Shown piece by piece: positions 1 to 11,769 of a stretch of 64,000 nucleotides of DNA. Position numbers and translations under genes: made by a program. How positions within the stretch are numbered: position 1 is the first letter of the stretch; each line of letters starts with the position of its first letter. Source of the DNA: Dipteris shenzhenensis (Eukaryota > Polypodiophyta > Polypodiopsida > Gleicheniales); assembly GCA_047967505.1 (NCBI GenBank), contig CM106540.1. The stretch is one strand, 5' to 3'. The notes beneath the pieces are model-generated. The model did not search any database. It saw only the letters and a list, made by a program, of their open reading frames with translations, and was not told the DNA's origin.

Positions 1-626
1 TGTTGGATGACAGTGGTTACCACACCACATTTGGGGATTCCAAATGGGTGATTACTGATGGCCAGGTTGTAGTGGCTGAGGGTTATAAGAGTGATACCTT
101 GTACCCTCTTTATGTTTCCAGTGCAGGTAATCATGTTGTTGCCATAACCGAGCTGCCAAAGGTTTCATTGTGGCATAGCCGGTTGGGACACATGTCCGTT
201 AAAGGAATGCAAGAACTGTCACGTTTGGGTTATTTGCCGTCTCTTTCTTTTTCAGATTTGCCTACTTGTGATCATTGCATTTTTGGAAAGCATTCTATGA
301 CTCCTCATAAGAGGAGAACTCCCCAGAATAGAGCACCGCTTGATCTAGTGCATGCTGATTTGTGTGAGATGCCACAGCTATCACTAGGGGGTGCAAAGTA
401 TTTCATTACTTTTATTGATGATGCCACACGCAAAGTGTGGGTCTATTTCTTGAAGCATAAGAGCGATGCCTTAGATGCTTTCAAGAAGTTTGTCGCTCAG
501 GTTGAGAATCGGACAGGACGCAGGCTGAAATGCCTCAGATCCGATAATGGGGCTGAGTATGTGTCACATGCTTTTGTACAGTTATGCGAAGCTAAGGGCA
601 TTAAACAGAACTCACAGCCCCTCATA
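1..626 (+). pseudogene. Copia-A pol, 5' part: GAG-pre-integrase and integrase N-terminal half
   Basis: This is the left-truncated reading frame of a Ty1/copia polyprotein; its gag and protease lie outside the window. In order it shows the end of the protease/linker, the GAG-pre-integrase zinc domain (LWHSRLGHMS near residue 57, then CDHCIFGK) and the start of the integrase catalytic core (first Asp in DLVHADLCEM, second in LRSDNGAEY). The frame slips by one base near 612, at a place where the related element at 33047-38958 reads on as ELTSP. It then meets foreign DNA at about 627. The corresponding integrase sequence resumes at about 2206. The core is therefore interrupted and the copy cannot make active integrase. 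Copia identity is secure from motif order and close similarity to the complete copy. Confidence 0.9.
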
Positions 627-2205
627 ATGTGTCACGGGGGCGTGAAATTCTAAGTACTTTAATGTACTACAAGACCGTGACAACTTTGGTTTTAAAAGTC
701 CAAATTAAACGCGGCATGGTGCCTAGCACATAAGCATAATTAATCCCTAGGCCCAAAGGCATTCCAAGGAATTAAAAGAGTGGTTGTTGGGAAATGATGA
801 CGTGGCATTTTTAATGGGCCCCCTAGAGGGCCATGTACCTTCAGTGGCCCCCCTAGAGTTCCAGGTGGCTCTAGTGCCTTCTACATGCTCCTTTGCCATT
901 CCTGGACCTTCCTGGGCCTTCTAAACTTCACATGTGTGGTTTTCTCTCTCATCTTCTTCCTTTGTTGAGATTTTGGACTGGTTTTTCAGCCTCCTTCAGC
1001 TGAATTCCGTTTTTCTTCATAACTCCTCACCCGTTTGGATTCCTCGACTTCCGTTTGGCCCGATGGCTTCCCCTCTGCCTCCCCTTCGTAGTGATATGCT
1101 TTTCCCTCCGTGCGTTTGGTAGAACGGGCAGAGCTGAGTACTTCTTTTGCTGGACGAATTTGCAAAAGTGGCTTTTTCTGGACCTTTTTGCTTCTACCGC
1201 CTCCTGGGTCTCTCCTCTTGCAAAGCTACAGCTTTCTGTTGAATTTCGAGTGGTTCGACGCGCTGGTTGACTGGTTTTTCTCAGTTTTGGAGGACTTTCC
1301 GGCGATGAAACTTCTCCAAAACCTTCTCAATGCATTCCTCTTTGAAGCACGCTTCTTTTGAGCCCAAGAACTCCCACTTCTTCGCGACAGAAGTGCTTCT
1401 TTTCGCATTTTTCAGTGGAATTCTTGTTGGTCGGCTCTTGTAAATGCTCTTTCTTCATGCCTTTGCACTCCTCTTTGGCTGAGAATGCAATTGGGCATTG
1501 GCTACTATGTCCTCTTGGCGATTGAGGACTTGGTTCGAGTTTTCAGGGCTTGGTGAGTTGTGATTTTGCTATTGCAATTTCTTTTTGCCATAAGCTATTG
1601 GTTGGCATCGTGTGCCACCTCTTTCTTGGCTCACAGGTGCCCAGGCAGTGCTACATGAGTCATTCTTTGGTTGGGTACTTTGCTGATTTTATTTTGGAGC
1701 TTTGAAAAGCTTTGTGAATGCCATCTGGAAACCACTCAAAGAGAGTGCAGCTGGGGTGCTGTGTGATTGCATCTGGACAGCCAATGGAATTGCACTCGGA
1801 AAAGAGAATGCCTTTGGGTTGAGCCTATGGGTTAAGTGCACTTATGTGATGGTGTTCTATGCTTGAAAGCCTTGCGAAGGCTTAGTGAATTGGGGCTGCG
1901 TGCTCAGTTGCAGGGAAGGTCTCCCAGATGCAACTTGTAATCATTTCACTGTGAAATATAAAGAAATACCGAAAGGGGCGCCACGGTGTTTGGGGCCAAT
2001 CGGGTGCACTTGTCTATGTCTGTTGAGCAGGGGCATTCTAGCCTCCATCCCTTTTTCAGTGGTTTTGTTTGTGAACAAATGGGTAAATGCCAAATGGTGA
2101 TCATGCAATGGTTAATGGTTGTGATATATGCTTTGTGAGCTGTAAATAAGTGCTGAAGTGATTAAAGGTTTAGTTCCACTGCCCTCTGAGTGATTAGAGG
2201 CCGTG
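627..2205. mobile_element. 1.58-kb insert inside the Copia-A integrase (possible solo LTR)
   Basis: The integrase frame is broken after CCCCTCATA and picks up again at CATCTCAAAATGG, so this block is an insertion. Its ends are a short imperfect inverted repeat: TGTCACGG from 630 and CCGTGCA ending at 2207. TG...CA ends, about 1.58 kb length, a TATA-like ATATAAAG stretch near 1957 and no coding capacity fit a solo LTR of another retrotransposon. I could not find a clean 5-bp target duplication. The flanks join directly as if without duplication or after a small deletion. A non-autonomous DNA element is the alternative. All open frames inside look random. Confidence 0.5.
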
Positions 2206-4428
2206 CATCTCAAAATGGTGTGAGTGAGCGGATGAATCGAACTATTCAGGAGAAAGTTCGAGGTATGTTGTCTTATGTTGCATTGCCCCATGGCTTTTGG
2301 GCAGAAGCCGTGCAAACAGCAGTTCACCTAATTAACAGGTCGCCGAACAAGGCTTTGGAGTTGAAAGTGCCAGAGGAGGTGTGGTCTGGCAAGCCACCTT
2401 CATATAAGCACTTACGTGTGTTTGGCTGCGAGTGCTTTGCTCATGTACGCAAATAACTGCGCACCAAACTGGAGCCAAAGTCTTTCAGATGCATCTTCAT
2501 GGGTTATGGTGACGAAGGTGAAATGGGGTACAGGTTATGGGATCCTGTCAAACGGAAGATTATACGCAGCAATGACGTCATCTTTAAAGAGGATAGTGTA
2601 CACAAAGAACCCATGCAACCAGTGGAATACAGGAGGGTTGTTTATGATGATGTCGGACAGCAAAGAATGCCCATTAATATGCAGCAGCAGGCTGCTGTAA
2701 ATAACCCTGTTCAAGAGGGTATACAGGCTGAAAATCAGCCAGACAATTTTGCCAATGATGCACCACTGGATATGCCAGCAAATGGCGCTGTAGAACAGCC
2801 AAATATGGTGGTACAGCCACCCGTCATGCATGACGAACAGGCTAGACAGCAGCCTATTACAGAACATTTTGTTAGGAGGAGCACCCGTGTACAACGGCCC
2901 TCTGACAGGTTTGTTCCACGAGCCAATAATGTGGCTGATTTTATCATGCTGACAAATTGTGGTGAGCCTTCCAGCTTCAAGGAAGCTATGGGAAGAACAG
3001 AGAAAAGGAAGTGGGAGAAAGCCATGCAGTCAGAAATGGACTCCCTACTTCAAAATGATACATGGGACTTGGTGCAGCTACCTGCAGGCAGAAAGGTTTT
3101 GCCATGCAAGTGGGTTTACAAAGTCAAAGTGGATTCAAATGCTTTACCGAGGTATAAGGCCAGATTGGTTGCCAAGGGATTTAAGCAGGAGAAGGGCATT
3201 GACTTTGATGAGATCTTTTCCCCTGTAGTCAAGATGACTACTTTGAGAGCAGTGTTAGCTCTTGTTGCTCATGAGGACATGGATTTATGTGAGATGGATG
3301 TGAAGACTGCTTTTCTTCACGGAGATCTCCATGATGAGATCTACATGAGTCAGCCAGAGGGATATGCTATTAAAGGGAAAGAGCAGCTTGTGTGTAAGCT
3401 CAAGAGGAGCTTGTATGGACTCAAGCAGGCGCCAAGAGAATGGTACAAGAAGTTTGATGCCTTCATGCAGTCCCAAGGGTATCATAGGTGTGAGACCGAT
3501 CACTGCTTGTACACCAAACGGGTAAAGGATGGCAGTTTGATGCTACTCATTCTATATGTGGATGACATGCTGATTGCCAGCAAATCTCAGCAGGAGATTA
3601 GTGCTTTGAAGACTTTTGTTTCCGTCACAGAAGGAGTACATTATTGACAAAGTACTGCAGAGGTTTAAAATGGAGAGGGAGAAGTCTATTAGTACCCCGT
3701 TGCCTCCACATTTAAAACTCAGCAGTAAGGACAGCCCCAGATCAGATGATGATAAGGTTGAGATGGCCAAGGTTCCGTATGCATCTGCAGTTGGTTCTTT
3801 GATGTATGCCATGGTTGCCACTCGTCCGGATATTGCTTTTGCGGTGGGAGTCATCAGCAGGTATATGGCAAATCCAGGCAAGCGGCACTGGGAAGCAGTG
3901 AAAGGCGTCTTGAGGTATCTCAAGGGTACCAAAGACTTGTGCATATGCTATGGTAGGCAGGATGCATTGGTGCATGGTTTTACAGATTCAGACTATGCAG
4001 GGAATGCAGATAACCGGAAGTCTACTACCGGTTATATTTTCACATTTGCAGGAGGTGCTATATCATGGGTGTCTCGGTTGCAGAAATGCATTGCACTGTC
4101 AACCACTGAAGCTGAATATGTTGCAGCCACTGAGGCTTGCAAGGAAGCAATATGGCTTACTCGGCTGGTGGGAGATTTGGGCATTACAGGAGATATGCCA
4201 GTTTTGCATTGTGATAGTTAGAGTGCTATCATGTTGGCAAAGAATCCGGTCTTTTATCAGAAGACCAAGCACATAGATGTGAAATACCATTTCATCAGGG
4301 AGGTACTGGAAGACAAGCGGCTTGAGCTTGTGAAGGTGCATACTGATGATAATCCTGCAGATTTGCTCACTAAGAGCTTGCTTACGGAGTGGTTTGCACA
4401 TTGTCGCCACATCATGGGATTAGGATGA
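2206..4428 (+). pseudogene. Copia-A pol, 3' part: integrase C-terminus, reverse transcriptase, RNase H
   Basis: The integrase resumes with the third catalytic acidic residue region (QNGVSERMNRTIQ) and the GKPPSYKHLRVFGC segment. It continues through the RT (KARLVAKGFKQEKG; MDVKTAFLHGDL; LYGLKQAPREW; catalytic YVDD at 3555-3566) and RNase H (TDSDYAG; STTEAEY). Three lesions are visible. There is an in-frame TAA at 2454-2456. A deletion of roughly 30 codons plus a frameshift near 3615 removes the segment between the RT and the SQKEY motif. A TAG at 4219-4221 lies just before the last 70 codons. All domains match the 33047-38958 element, so this is the same lineage but older and inactive. Confidence 0.93.
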
Positions 4429-4462
4429 GACCATTCTTATTTTATGGTCTTGTATACAGTAG

Positions 4463-4663
4463 GTGGGAGGTTGTTGGGGTAAAGACACATTGCCACCCTT
4501 TAAAAGTTATGACCCCTATGACTGTCTTAAGACAGTCATAGGGGTGAATACCTAATCCTAATAAAACCTTTGAGTTTGTGGTGTGGCTCAACACTTTTTT
4601 ACACACCCACACTTCTTGTGTCTCCCTCTCCTAACGTTCCACACCTCCCCTCTTTCCCTCACA
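4463..4663 (+). repeat. Polypurine tract and 3' LTR of Copia-A
   Basis: Directly after RNase H comes GTGGGAGGT (4463-4471), the same polypurine tract found before the 3' LTR at 38788. It is followed by TGTTGGGGTAAAG, a diverged form of the TGTGGGGGTTAAAG start of that LTR. The right end, placed at a CACA near 4663, is a guess because the 5' LTR lies outside the window and LINE sequence begins about there. Confidence 0.6.
4512..4545. repeat. 34-bp perfect palindrome inside the Copia-A LTR
   Basis: ACCCCTATGACTGTCTT is followed at once by its exact reverse complement, giving 17-bp arms and no loop. In RNA it would form a hairpin early in the LTR. The related LTRs of Copia-B and Copia-C do not contain it. 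Confidence 0.9.
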
Positions 4664-7600
4664 GTATCTGCTATACATGATGCTGCCACTAGATCATTTC
4701 CTATGACTAGATCTATAGCCCGCTCCCCCGTTGGGAAGATGCCACAAATCTTGCTATGATGATCAGTGTAGGGAGATGAGATTTCACACGAGAGTAGGAA
4801 CTGGGACACTTGACTAGATCTTAGGCACATCGGATCTCACGACAATTGATGCGACGTAAGAGGTGAGCTTTCTTCTCACATAGGATGGTGAGGTGATCCT
4901 ATCGCTTCGTGGAGGGGACCCCACTTTTTCATGGGGGCTCTTATTCGAGAGGAAACCACCTATATCTATTACAGATCTAGAGGTATGGCACATTTATGCG
5001 ACATCCCTCTATGATGTCTTTGCTCAGATACCACCTGATATGTCTGCTCTTCCCCAGCCCACCACTTGCATCCTCTTTACCCCACAGAACGTGAGAGCTG
5101 CATTATGTCGGCTCCATAACTAGAGAGCACAAGACCATGAGGGCTTTACAGACTGAACACTTTGCACACGGGATGGAGGTCTTGGCCCCCATGTTAGCAT
5201 AGATGTTCAATCATGCGGTATGTCATGGTTTCCCTCCTGCTTGGAGTACTGCTACTATTGTGCCGATACACAAAGCAAGAGATCCCATGGATACATGGAA
5301 TTATCACTCTCATGGTTGGTCACACGTTGGCTGAGATCTATAGGTCAGTACTAGAGAGAGAAATTAGCTCATATACAGAGATGCATGGGCAGCGGGCATT
5401 GGGACATGCCGGTTTTAGGAGACAACACTCCACTTTGGATCATATCTTCACCTTATGGGTAGTCATTGAGGAGGCACGCTCACGGTCCTTGAAAGCCTAC
5501 ACATGTTTTGTGGACTTTCGAAAGGCTTTTGACACTGTTCCACAAGTGCACATGATCAGACGACTACAGGAGATGCGGATCGCGGCTGTTATGATATGGG
5601 GGGTGATGAGCTTGTATGAGTCAGCCAGAGGGAGAGTACATGCTCTTGGAGGCCTGTCAGATTGGATCGAGAGTACGATAGGGGTGAAACAGGGGTGCCC
5701 CTCTCACCAACTTTATTTGGGCTATATATTGATGAGATACGACCTTCATTGACCGCCTAGGAGGCAAAGGATCTCGAGTACCTGACTTGACGATACAAAT
5801 ACTATTGTATTTAGATGATATAGTCCTCCTATCCTCTTCAACAACAGGGTTACAGAAACACCTAGATGCCCTAGAGGTGTTTTGTCGAGAGAGGGATTTG
5901 ACGGTTAATCTTGGAAAAACCAAGATTATGATCTTCAATACCTCTCGGCCAGTACTTCGCCGACATAGCTTCACCTACAGAGGGTAGCCAATGGAGATTG
6001 TGCAGTCTTACACATATCTAGGGGCAATCTTTACAACATCAGTCGATGATCCATGCGGCTCGGGCACGCCTTACGTGAGAGCAAGGGGATTTGGCTTGAC
6101 TGGAGTGACAATGTTTTCAGGCGCATTTTCAAGATCCCCCGACTAAGGGATGACTATTTGACATGTTAGTGAGGCCCACAACCATGTATGCGGCACCCTT
6201 CTAGGGATGTGATCTGAGAGTGATTGAGTGGCGATGCTTTGAGAGACTACAGGTGACCATGGGATCCAAGATGATTCGGAGCAAGCACTCAGTCTCCCAT
6301 ACGAGATCATACAGGCAGAGTTTGACACTGTCTGAGATCGATGCCATCTTTTAGGCAGTTACATATCTTCACAGAGTCTGGGCTTTACCTAGAGAGAGGC
6401 TACTGAGAGTGGCGCTAGAGTCATCTATGCGACTAGCTAAGAGTGGTGCCAGCATGGCCTGGTATGCATGCATCTCAAAATGGTTTGATAGACATGTAAT
6501 TCAGATGGATCATCTCCCTTTGTTCCAGTGTAGCTTGGATGTCCTGATCTTCTTGTCCCACAGGATGAGATCAACCGTATCATGCGGTTAGACCTGATTC
6601 AGCTCTATACATCACAGACATTGGGGGGGGGGGGGGACTAGGATTTCCCCAACAAGGCCAGATTTTATTGTGACCACTTCTTGAGAATATCGGAGGACGG
6701 AGTGACCATTAGACCCCAGTACTTGGAGGACAGGCGAGTATCACATGCCCTTAGGATTGCCATTGGCAGATGCGAGTCTCATCCCATTAGCTGATGATTG
6801 AGATAGGGAACGCCTGCAGGCACACCTAGGGAGCGACAGATCTGCAGATTATGCACATTGGGTGAGGTAGACACAGAGGAGCACTTCTCATATGTTTGCC
6901 CTGTTTACTATGAGATCCGAAGACTCTACCACTTCCTTTTTGGGCCTCTCTCCAGATTGATTCAGTTCCAGGATCAGGTCTGCATCGGTCTCTACCGGAT
7001 GGAGATGAGATGTCACAGAGAGACCCTCCTTCGCCAGATCATAAAGGGGGAGAGGGCGACTCAGCAGGGGGCTGTGATGGATCGAGCTGAGCGACACGTC
7101 ACAGATTTCTTCACGTTTGAGTCTGGCCTTGGACATGTCGGGATAGAGGATGAGGAGATCGATGACATGAGGGCAGTATGGACCAGTGAGATGACGAGAC
7201 GACGACGAGGGGAGACACAGCTAGAGACACTAGAGCCACCCATGATGCGGCGACAGACTAGAGCGTGCGTGATGCAAGTTTAGCCTCTTACTGTTCTACC
7301 GGGAGGAGATCGCCTGACCAGAGGTGTTACTATTGATATGGCCCACAGGATACAGAGAGCTCGGAGACCACGCCCTCCACTGCAGCATGAGACAGCTAGA
7401 CAGACAGAGATACGAGAGACATCTTTGCAGCTCACAGGAGAGCCACCATGGCACCTGAATATGTCTTCTGAGTCCTTATCTGAGCTTGATTGAGTACAGC
7501 TATTGGTCACCACTTCTAGATTTGTAGTTTACATGTTCTGTGTATCTTATTTTAATATAGTACCAGCAAAGGGTCTTAGTGTGCCTGTGCCCGTGCCCTT

Positions 7601-7722
7601 TGCCTCAGCCCTTTGTGGCTTGTATGAGTATGTGTTACATTTGATTTTGTACTTTGTCTCATAGGTCCGTAAGGCCTCCCCGAAGATGTTAATACACCTT
7701 TCTTTCTTTCTTTCTTTCTAGG
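4664..7722 (+). mobile_element. Decayed LINE with TTTCT microsatellite tail (LINE-T copy 1)
   Basis: A non-LTR retrotransposon remnant starts near the end of the Copia-A LTR. It has a pre-RT segment (FTPQNVRAALCRLHN near 5070), an RT domain (about 5330-6000), a thumb/connector (about 6150-6600) and a C-terminal region to about 7283. A 3' UTR runs from about 7283 to 7700, followed by CTTTCTTTCTTTCTTTCT in place of poly(A). The 3' UTR (GGCTTGTATGAG...AGGCCTCCC...GATGTTAATA) recurs at 18960-19160 and, reversed, at 11480-11592. This shows one family with a short-repeat tail. No apurinic endonuclease domain was found upstream, so the copy is 5' truncated. Frames are broken many times. Confidence 0.85.
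5213..5987 (+). pseudogene. LINE-T reverse transcriptase fragment
   Basis: This is the RT palm of the LINE at 4664-7722. The first frame (5213-5752) holds GHAGFRRQHSTLDHIF, the motif-A segment CFVDFRKAFDTVP and GVKQGCP. A missing C in the CCCCTCTCACC run near 5700 shifts the frame. The palm continues in the frame at 5787-5987 with LLYLDDIVLLSS (catalytic motif at 5808-5819), LQKHLDALEVFCRERDLTVNLGKTK and the FTYRG segment. The usual YADD is YLDD here, so the alanine is replaced. With the frameshift and later stops the gene is dead. Similarity of the surroundings to plant LINE RTs is clear; the exact clade is not assigned. Confidence 0.88.
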
Positions 7723-7759
7723 GTTGGTGCAACCTACTAATGGTGGAAATGTCAATCCA

Positions 7760-9300
7760 AATTGGCAGTCCAGTACTGTGACGTTGATCCCGAGGGATCT
7801 GACAGGAACTTCGGGCCTCTCCAAGTGAATGAGCTCTCTGTGTGCATGGAGAAGCCAATTGACTTAGGCTTGTTGATTTGGGTGCCACAAGCCAAGTACT
7901 AATGGTCCAAGAGGAATTTTATTCTCTCCATGCAAGCAACTGATTTCTCCTCACACAGCGCTGTATGCTTTGCAAATTTTGAATCCAATAGCTGCTCCTC
8001 TTGTCGGATTAGATGCATCCCAACCAACCTTGCTCCTTGTAAAAAATATCTCAGGGACTTACTACAGAGAGGGATGACAAGACTAAATATCTTAGGGCCA
8101 TCCCTAACAAATTGACTGTGATTTAAAGAAAGCCTTCCCTATGTGATCTCAATAAGCAAGTGGCTTGAGCTGCATGAATAAAGAGCTGAGAGGTTCTTGA
8201 TCTATCATGCTGAGAATCCTAATCTCCTCATCAGGAAAGCCTAGTACACCTTGCCATAGGCCTTCTTTAGATCAAGGAGAAGGATCGTGAAAGGATGAGA
8301 CTCGTGCTGCACCAGTCAATGGCCTCCTAAAAGGGTGAAAAGGTCATCCTGGATGCTGCAGGCCCAAACAAAACCTGTCTGTCTGACGTGGATGAGGTTT
8401 AGAACAGTCACAAATGTAGACTCCAGACCTTGGCCAAGATCTTGTAGGCTGTGTTCAAGAGAGTGACCAGTCAACACTGTCAAATATCGGTTTGCCCCTC
8501 TCTTTGGGGACAAGCCAGATACAACCCCAAGATAGAGAAGGGGGCATCATACTCAAATTGAAGATATCCTGAAATGCATGGTGAAGTGGAGTTGACACGA
8601 AATTTCAGCGTTGCATGAAGAAGGCAGGGAAGAGTCCACCGTTTTCTCTGCAGCATTTTTGCCTAGGTAAGGCCTTTGAGGCCTCGAGCATCTTGGTGTC
8701 ACCGAACCATGCCTCAATGCGCCATCATCTTTCCGAGGGAACTTATGCCCAAATCTTCTCTGGATTGCCTCCACTCGAGAAGAGAGGGCCTTTGCTTGAA
8801 ACAATTGGCTATAGAAAGAGGTTGTCAGATTGATGATCTCCTGTGGGTGAGTGTGCATCTGTCCCTCCTCATCTCTCAAACATTGGAGCTATGCTTCTCC
8901 ATTGACTCGCGGGCATGGCATCTTGTTCCCTTCTTGTGTCCACTGAGTCTAAGAAGGTGGAAGTACTCTGTGCATTTGGCCTCAGCTGGCTGCAGCTCTA
9001 TGCAGGCCTGCTTATATTGGTCTGCCAGCTAGTTTGGTATTGGTTTGCTGTGACGCCTGAGGGTCTTCCCTTGACAAGCTTCATTGTTTCCTTGAATGGT
9101 CTTGGCCATCCATCGTTCCCAACCATCCTAGGGAGGCTCCTTCAAAGTACAGATCTTAGTGATGAGATACCCAATCTGATCACACAACCTTCTTCGCTCT
9201 ATCCCACTACTGCAGACCACATCGCAAGGCTGTGTTTAAGGATTAGGCATTTGCACCTATGTATGTTGGCGGCTGAGAACATATGCTTCTAGAGCATGAG
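7760..9300 (-). pseudogene. Second LINE type, RT fragment, minus strand
   Basis: Read on the minus strand, broken frames give LINE pieces in the right order. At about 8880-8800 comes a linker segment with PQEIINLTTSFYSQLF. Near 8460 is an RT stretch equivalent to LNTAYKILAK, then HVRQTGFVWACSIQDD near 8385-8340 and HESHPFTILLLDLKKAYGKVY (motif A) near 8310-8250. A decayed active-site region (SKFAKHTAL) follows near 7975, then TQINKPKSIGFSMH near 7880. Frames change several times and stops are frequent. Sequence and motif spacing differ from the TTTCT-tailed LINE, so this is a separate family. The upstream (5') limit near 9300 is uncertain. Confidence 0.75.
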
Positions 9301-10388
9301 GATGTTCATTGGCCTGCCAACCATGCCCCCTTGCAACGTGTGTCAAAGAATCAGCCTCTGAGTTGCTATCTTGCACAATCATGAAACCTGTGCACATTCT
9401 ACCTCACCATGGTCCAACTCATGGGAAGGTGGTGGGTAAACAGGACTCTTCTGAAGTCGAGGCTTGCGTGGTGTCTGAGGTGCTGGATTTTGTGAGGGGT
9501 TTGGAGGGTGAATAGTTGATGTCGGTGCAGCGTGTTAGAGGCATCACCGTCTCCAAGCCCAGTGAACTGTCCCCATTGTGCTGCCTTTCTTCAGCCTGAG
9601 AAAGATCACTGTGACTTTTAGGGGCGTATGAGAAATGACAGAAGGGAAGTGACTGGCCGGAGGAGGGCAAGGCCCCCTTGGGCTCTCGAAAAAGCTATTA
9701 ATAGACCAAGGAGTGACCGGCCGGTTAAGTCTGAAGAAGGAAAATGAACCGAGGAGATGAAGGGCCAGAAGGGGCCAAAAAGCCCCTGGCTTGAAAAGGA
9801 GAGAAGAACAGCAAGGGGGTAGGGGGGTCTTGATGCTCCCAAGAAAACAGCCAAAGGCTTCCTATGAGAGCATGGGGACTAGGGCTGGTGGACCAAGATG
9901 GAGTAGGGAGGTGCAACAGCAAAGGGGGGGGGGGACTGGAACAGGAATGAGCAGTGGGGTTGGATAAAACTCAAAGTTCTGCTGGAAACTCACAGGCAGG
10001 GAGGAAGGTGAAATAGGCAGGGAAGAGAGGCGAAGAAGATGATGGGCTGAGGGCAGGCAGAGTGATTTGAGGGGGCATGATGAATGGCAGCAGGAGGAGC
10101 TCACGTTGTCACACGCCAACACAAAGCATTTTTCTCTTGAACACCTGTTCTCTCAGTTGATCTTTAGATGCTAATGAGCTGGATGAAAGTCCTGTCAAAG
10201 ACTTCAGTATGGTCATCTCTTTATGTGTTAAAAGATTTGAGATTTTGTTTTCTTTTTCTTGCATTATACAATTGTTGTTTGATAAGCAGTGCAAAATTAC
10301 AAGCCTGGAAAGCTTTTTTGAATCTCATCTCAATATGGCATACTTATTAATAGAAGAAATGCATTTGTTGGATTTCAATGGTGCGCAG
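9300..10388. other. Non-coding stretch before the WD40 exon
   Basis: I see no recognisable gene. Minus-strand frames between 9419 and 10122 are serine/proline-rich and could be the 5' part of the minus-strand LINE, but they carry no motif. The last 250 bases are T-rich and lead to an AG acceptor at 10387-10388, as expected for intron DNA. Confidence 0.5.
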
Positions 10389-10640
10389 GTGTACATATGG
10401 CATCGAGGCAATGGGGAGCTTTTGGAAGTTCTGCCTGGTCACTCAGGAACAGTGAACTGTGTCACTTGGAATCCTGTTAATCCACACATGTTTGCTTCAG
10501 CCAGTGATGACCACACCATACGCATCTGGGGGCTGAATAAAACTGCTTGCAAACGGAAGGATGCCAGCACCAGTAATGGTGCTGTATATTTGATGAATGG
10601 TGGTCCAGTCCCACCAGTACAGAACTTAAGGCTGTTTTGA
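10389..10640 (+). CDS. WDR26: Terminal exon of a WDR26-like WD40 protein
   Basis: The frame gives the last WD40 repeat ([20 protein letters not shown], then [18 protein letters not shown] and TIRIWGLN). A short tail of about 33 residues follows before TGA at 10638-10640. WDR26 family proteins (a CTLH/GID ubiquitin-ligase complex subunit) end in this way, with the same VYIWHR...GHSG...NP..PHM.ASASDD...RIWG wording. The exon begins at the acceptor GTGCGCAG|GTG, where homology to WD40 starts. No other WDR26 exon is visible within the 10 kb upstream, which is filled with retroelements. Either the upstream intron is very long and extends beyond the window, or this is an orphan exon. The reading frame has no lesion. 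Confidence 0.8.
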   Translation: MYIWHRGNGELLEVLPGHSGTVNCVTWNPVNPHMFASASDDHTIRIWGLNKTACKRKDASTSNGAVYLMNGGPVPPVQNLRLF

Positions 10641-11470
10641 CAATGCTTTGGTGGGTAGTCTTTTGTCCGATTAGCTGATATTCTTTAAGTATTTGTAGAG
10701 TCTTCCGTTTTGGTTTGGATAAGAAGCCACATTAATGATCTGGTTGGGTATTATTACGGAGTGATACACCAATTGATTGCATGAAATAGTTGCATGGTAA
10801 TATGCTGATGTTGCACGTTATAATTCTTCCTTGTTTCCAGAGAATTTTATGACTTCATGAGAAATACTTAGTCCTTACGAGTCCCACGAGGGCTCTTGAC
10901 ATCATATGAGGTACAGCCACGTTCACTTGAAAATTCAAATTTGATTCCAACCCCTGATCCCTCCCCTTAGGAGACACTTTAGTTTTTATTGCAAAGCTCA
11001 CTTGTTTCTATAAACCTTTACAAGCAGAACTGCTTTCTTGAGGAGTATCTTGTTTATCTTCTAAATGTCTTCATTTACACGTTTTATTCTATATGAAAGA
11101 TTAGTAGCTGTCAAAAGAGGCTTAAATGTCGTGTGTGTTCACACATACTCTTTTCTTACTGAGGATACATTTTTTTGCAAACTTTTTGGTACTGTTCTGT
11201 GCTCATAGTTCTTTGACATCAACTCCTGCTCTCTAATCATGATCGGATTCGAACTGCTTTTGTAGCACTCCTGCCTGCTACCCATAATGGCTACAACACC
11301 ATTTGTTAAGGAAATGTTTTCTAATTAGCAGAGATGCTTGCTTAGTTGCAAATCCACATAGGCACACGAGGTGCCTATCATTACTCCAACTCAGTGTATT
11401 CTTGTTGATGCCACTTGGAAGCTAGGCAAGATTCTGTGAGAGAGAAGAAGAGAGAGAATGCGCGCACATA
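10641..11470. other. 3' flank of the WDR26-like exon
   Basis: This is AT-rich sequence without coding signal, presumably the 3' UTR followed by intergenic DNA. No feature was recognised. Confidence 0.5.
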
Positions 11471-11592
11471 GAAAAGAAAGAAAGAAAGAAATATTAACGT
11501 CCATGAGAGGCCTTGCGGGCCTATGGGATAACACCAAAAAGGTTAAAAAGTCGTGCAAACCACAAAGGGCTGGAGCAAAGGGCTAGAGGAAG
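11471..11592 (-). mobile_element. LINE-T 3' tail fragment, minus strand
   Basis: In reverse complement this reads CCCTTTGTGG...CCCATAGGCCCGCAAGGCC...GTTAATATTTCTTTCTTTC. It matches the 3' UTR and TTTCT tail of the LINEs ending at 7722 and near 19170. Only about 120 bp remains, so it is a severely 5'-truncated insertion. Confidence 0.8.
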
Positions 11593-11769
11593 TTGAGAGA
11601 TGACAAGCAGAGATTGTATGTTGTATTGTTAAAGACAGTGTGTGTCATTCATCTAGATGGAATACAGAGTAGTTAGAGCAGTTTGTACGAGAGTGTAACA
11701 GATGCAGCGTATGACGTTTCCTTATTGACATAACGTAAATTAAGCTAAACAGACTGATTAACATTAACA
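11593..11769. other. Short spacer
   Basis: I see nothing recognisable here. Confidence 0.5.
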
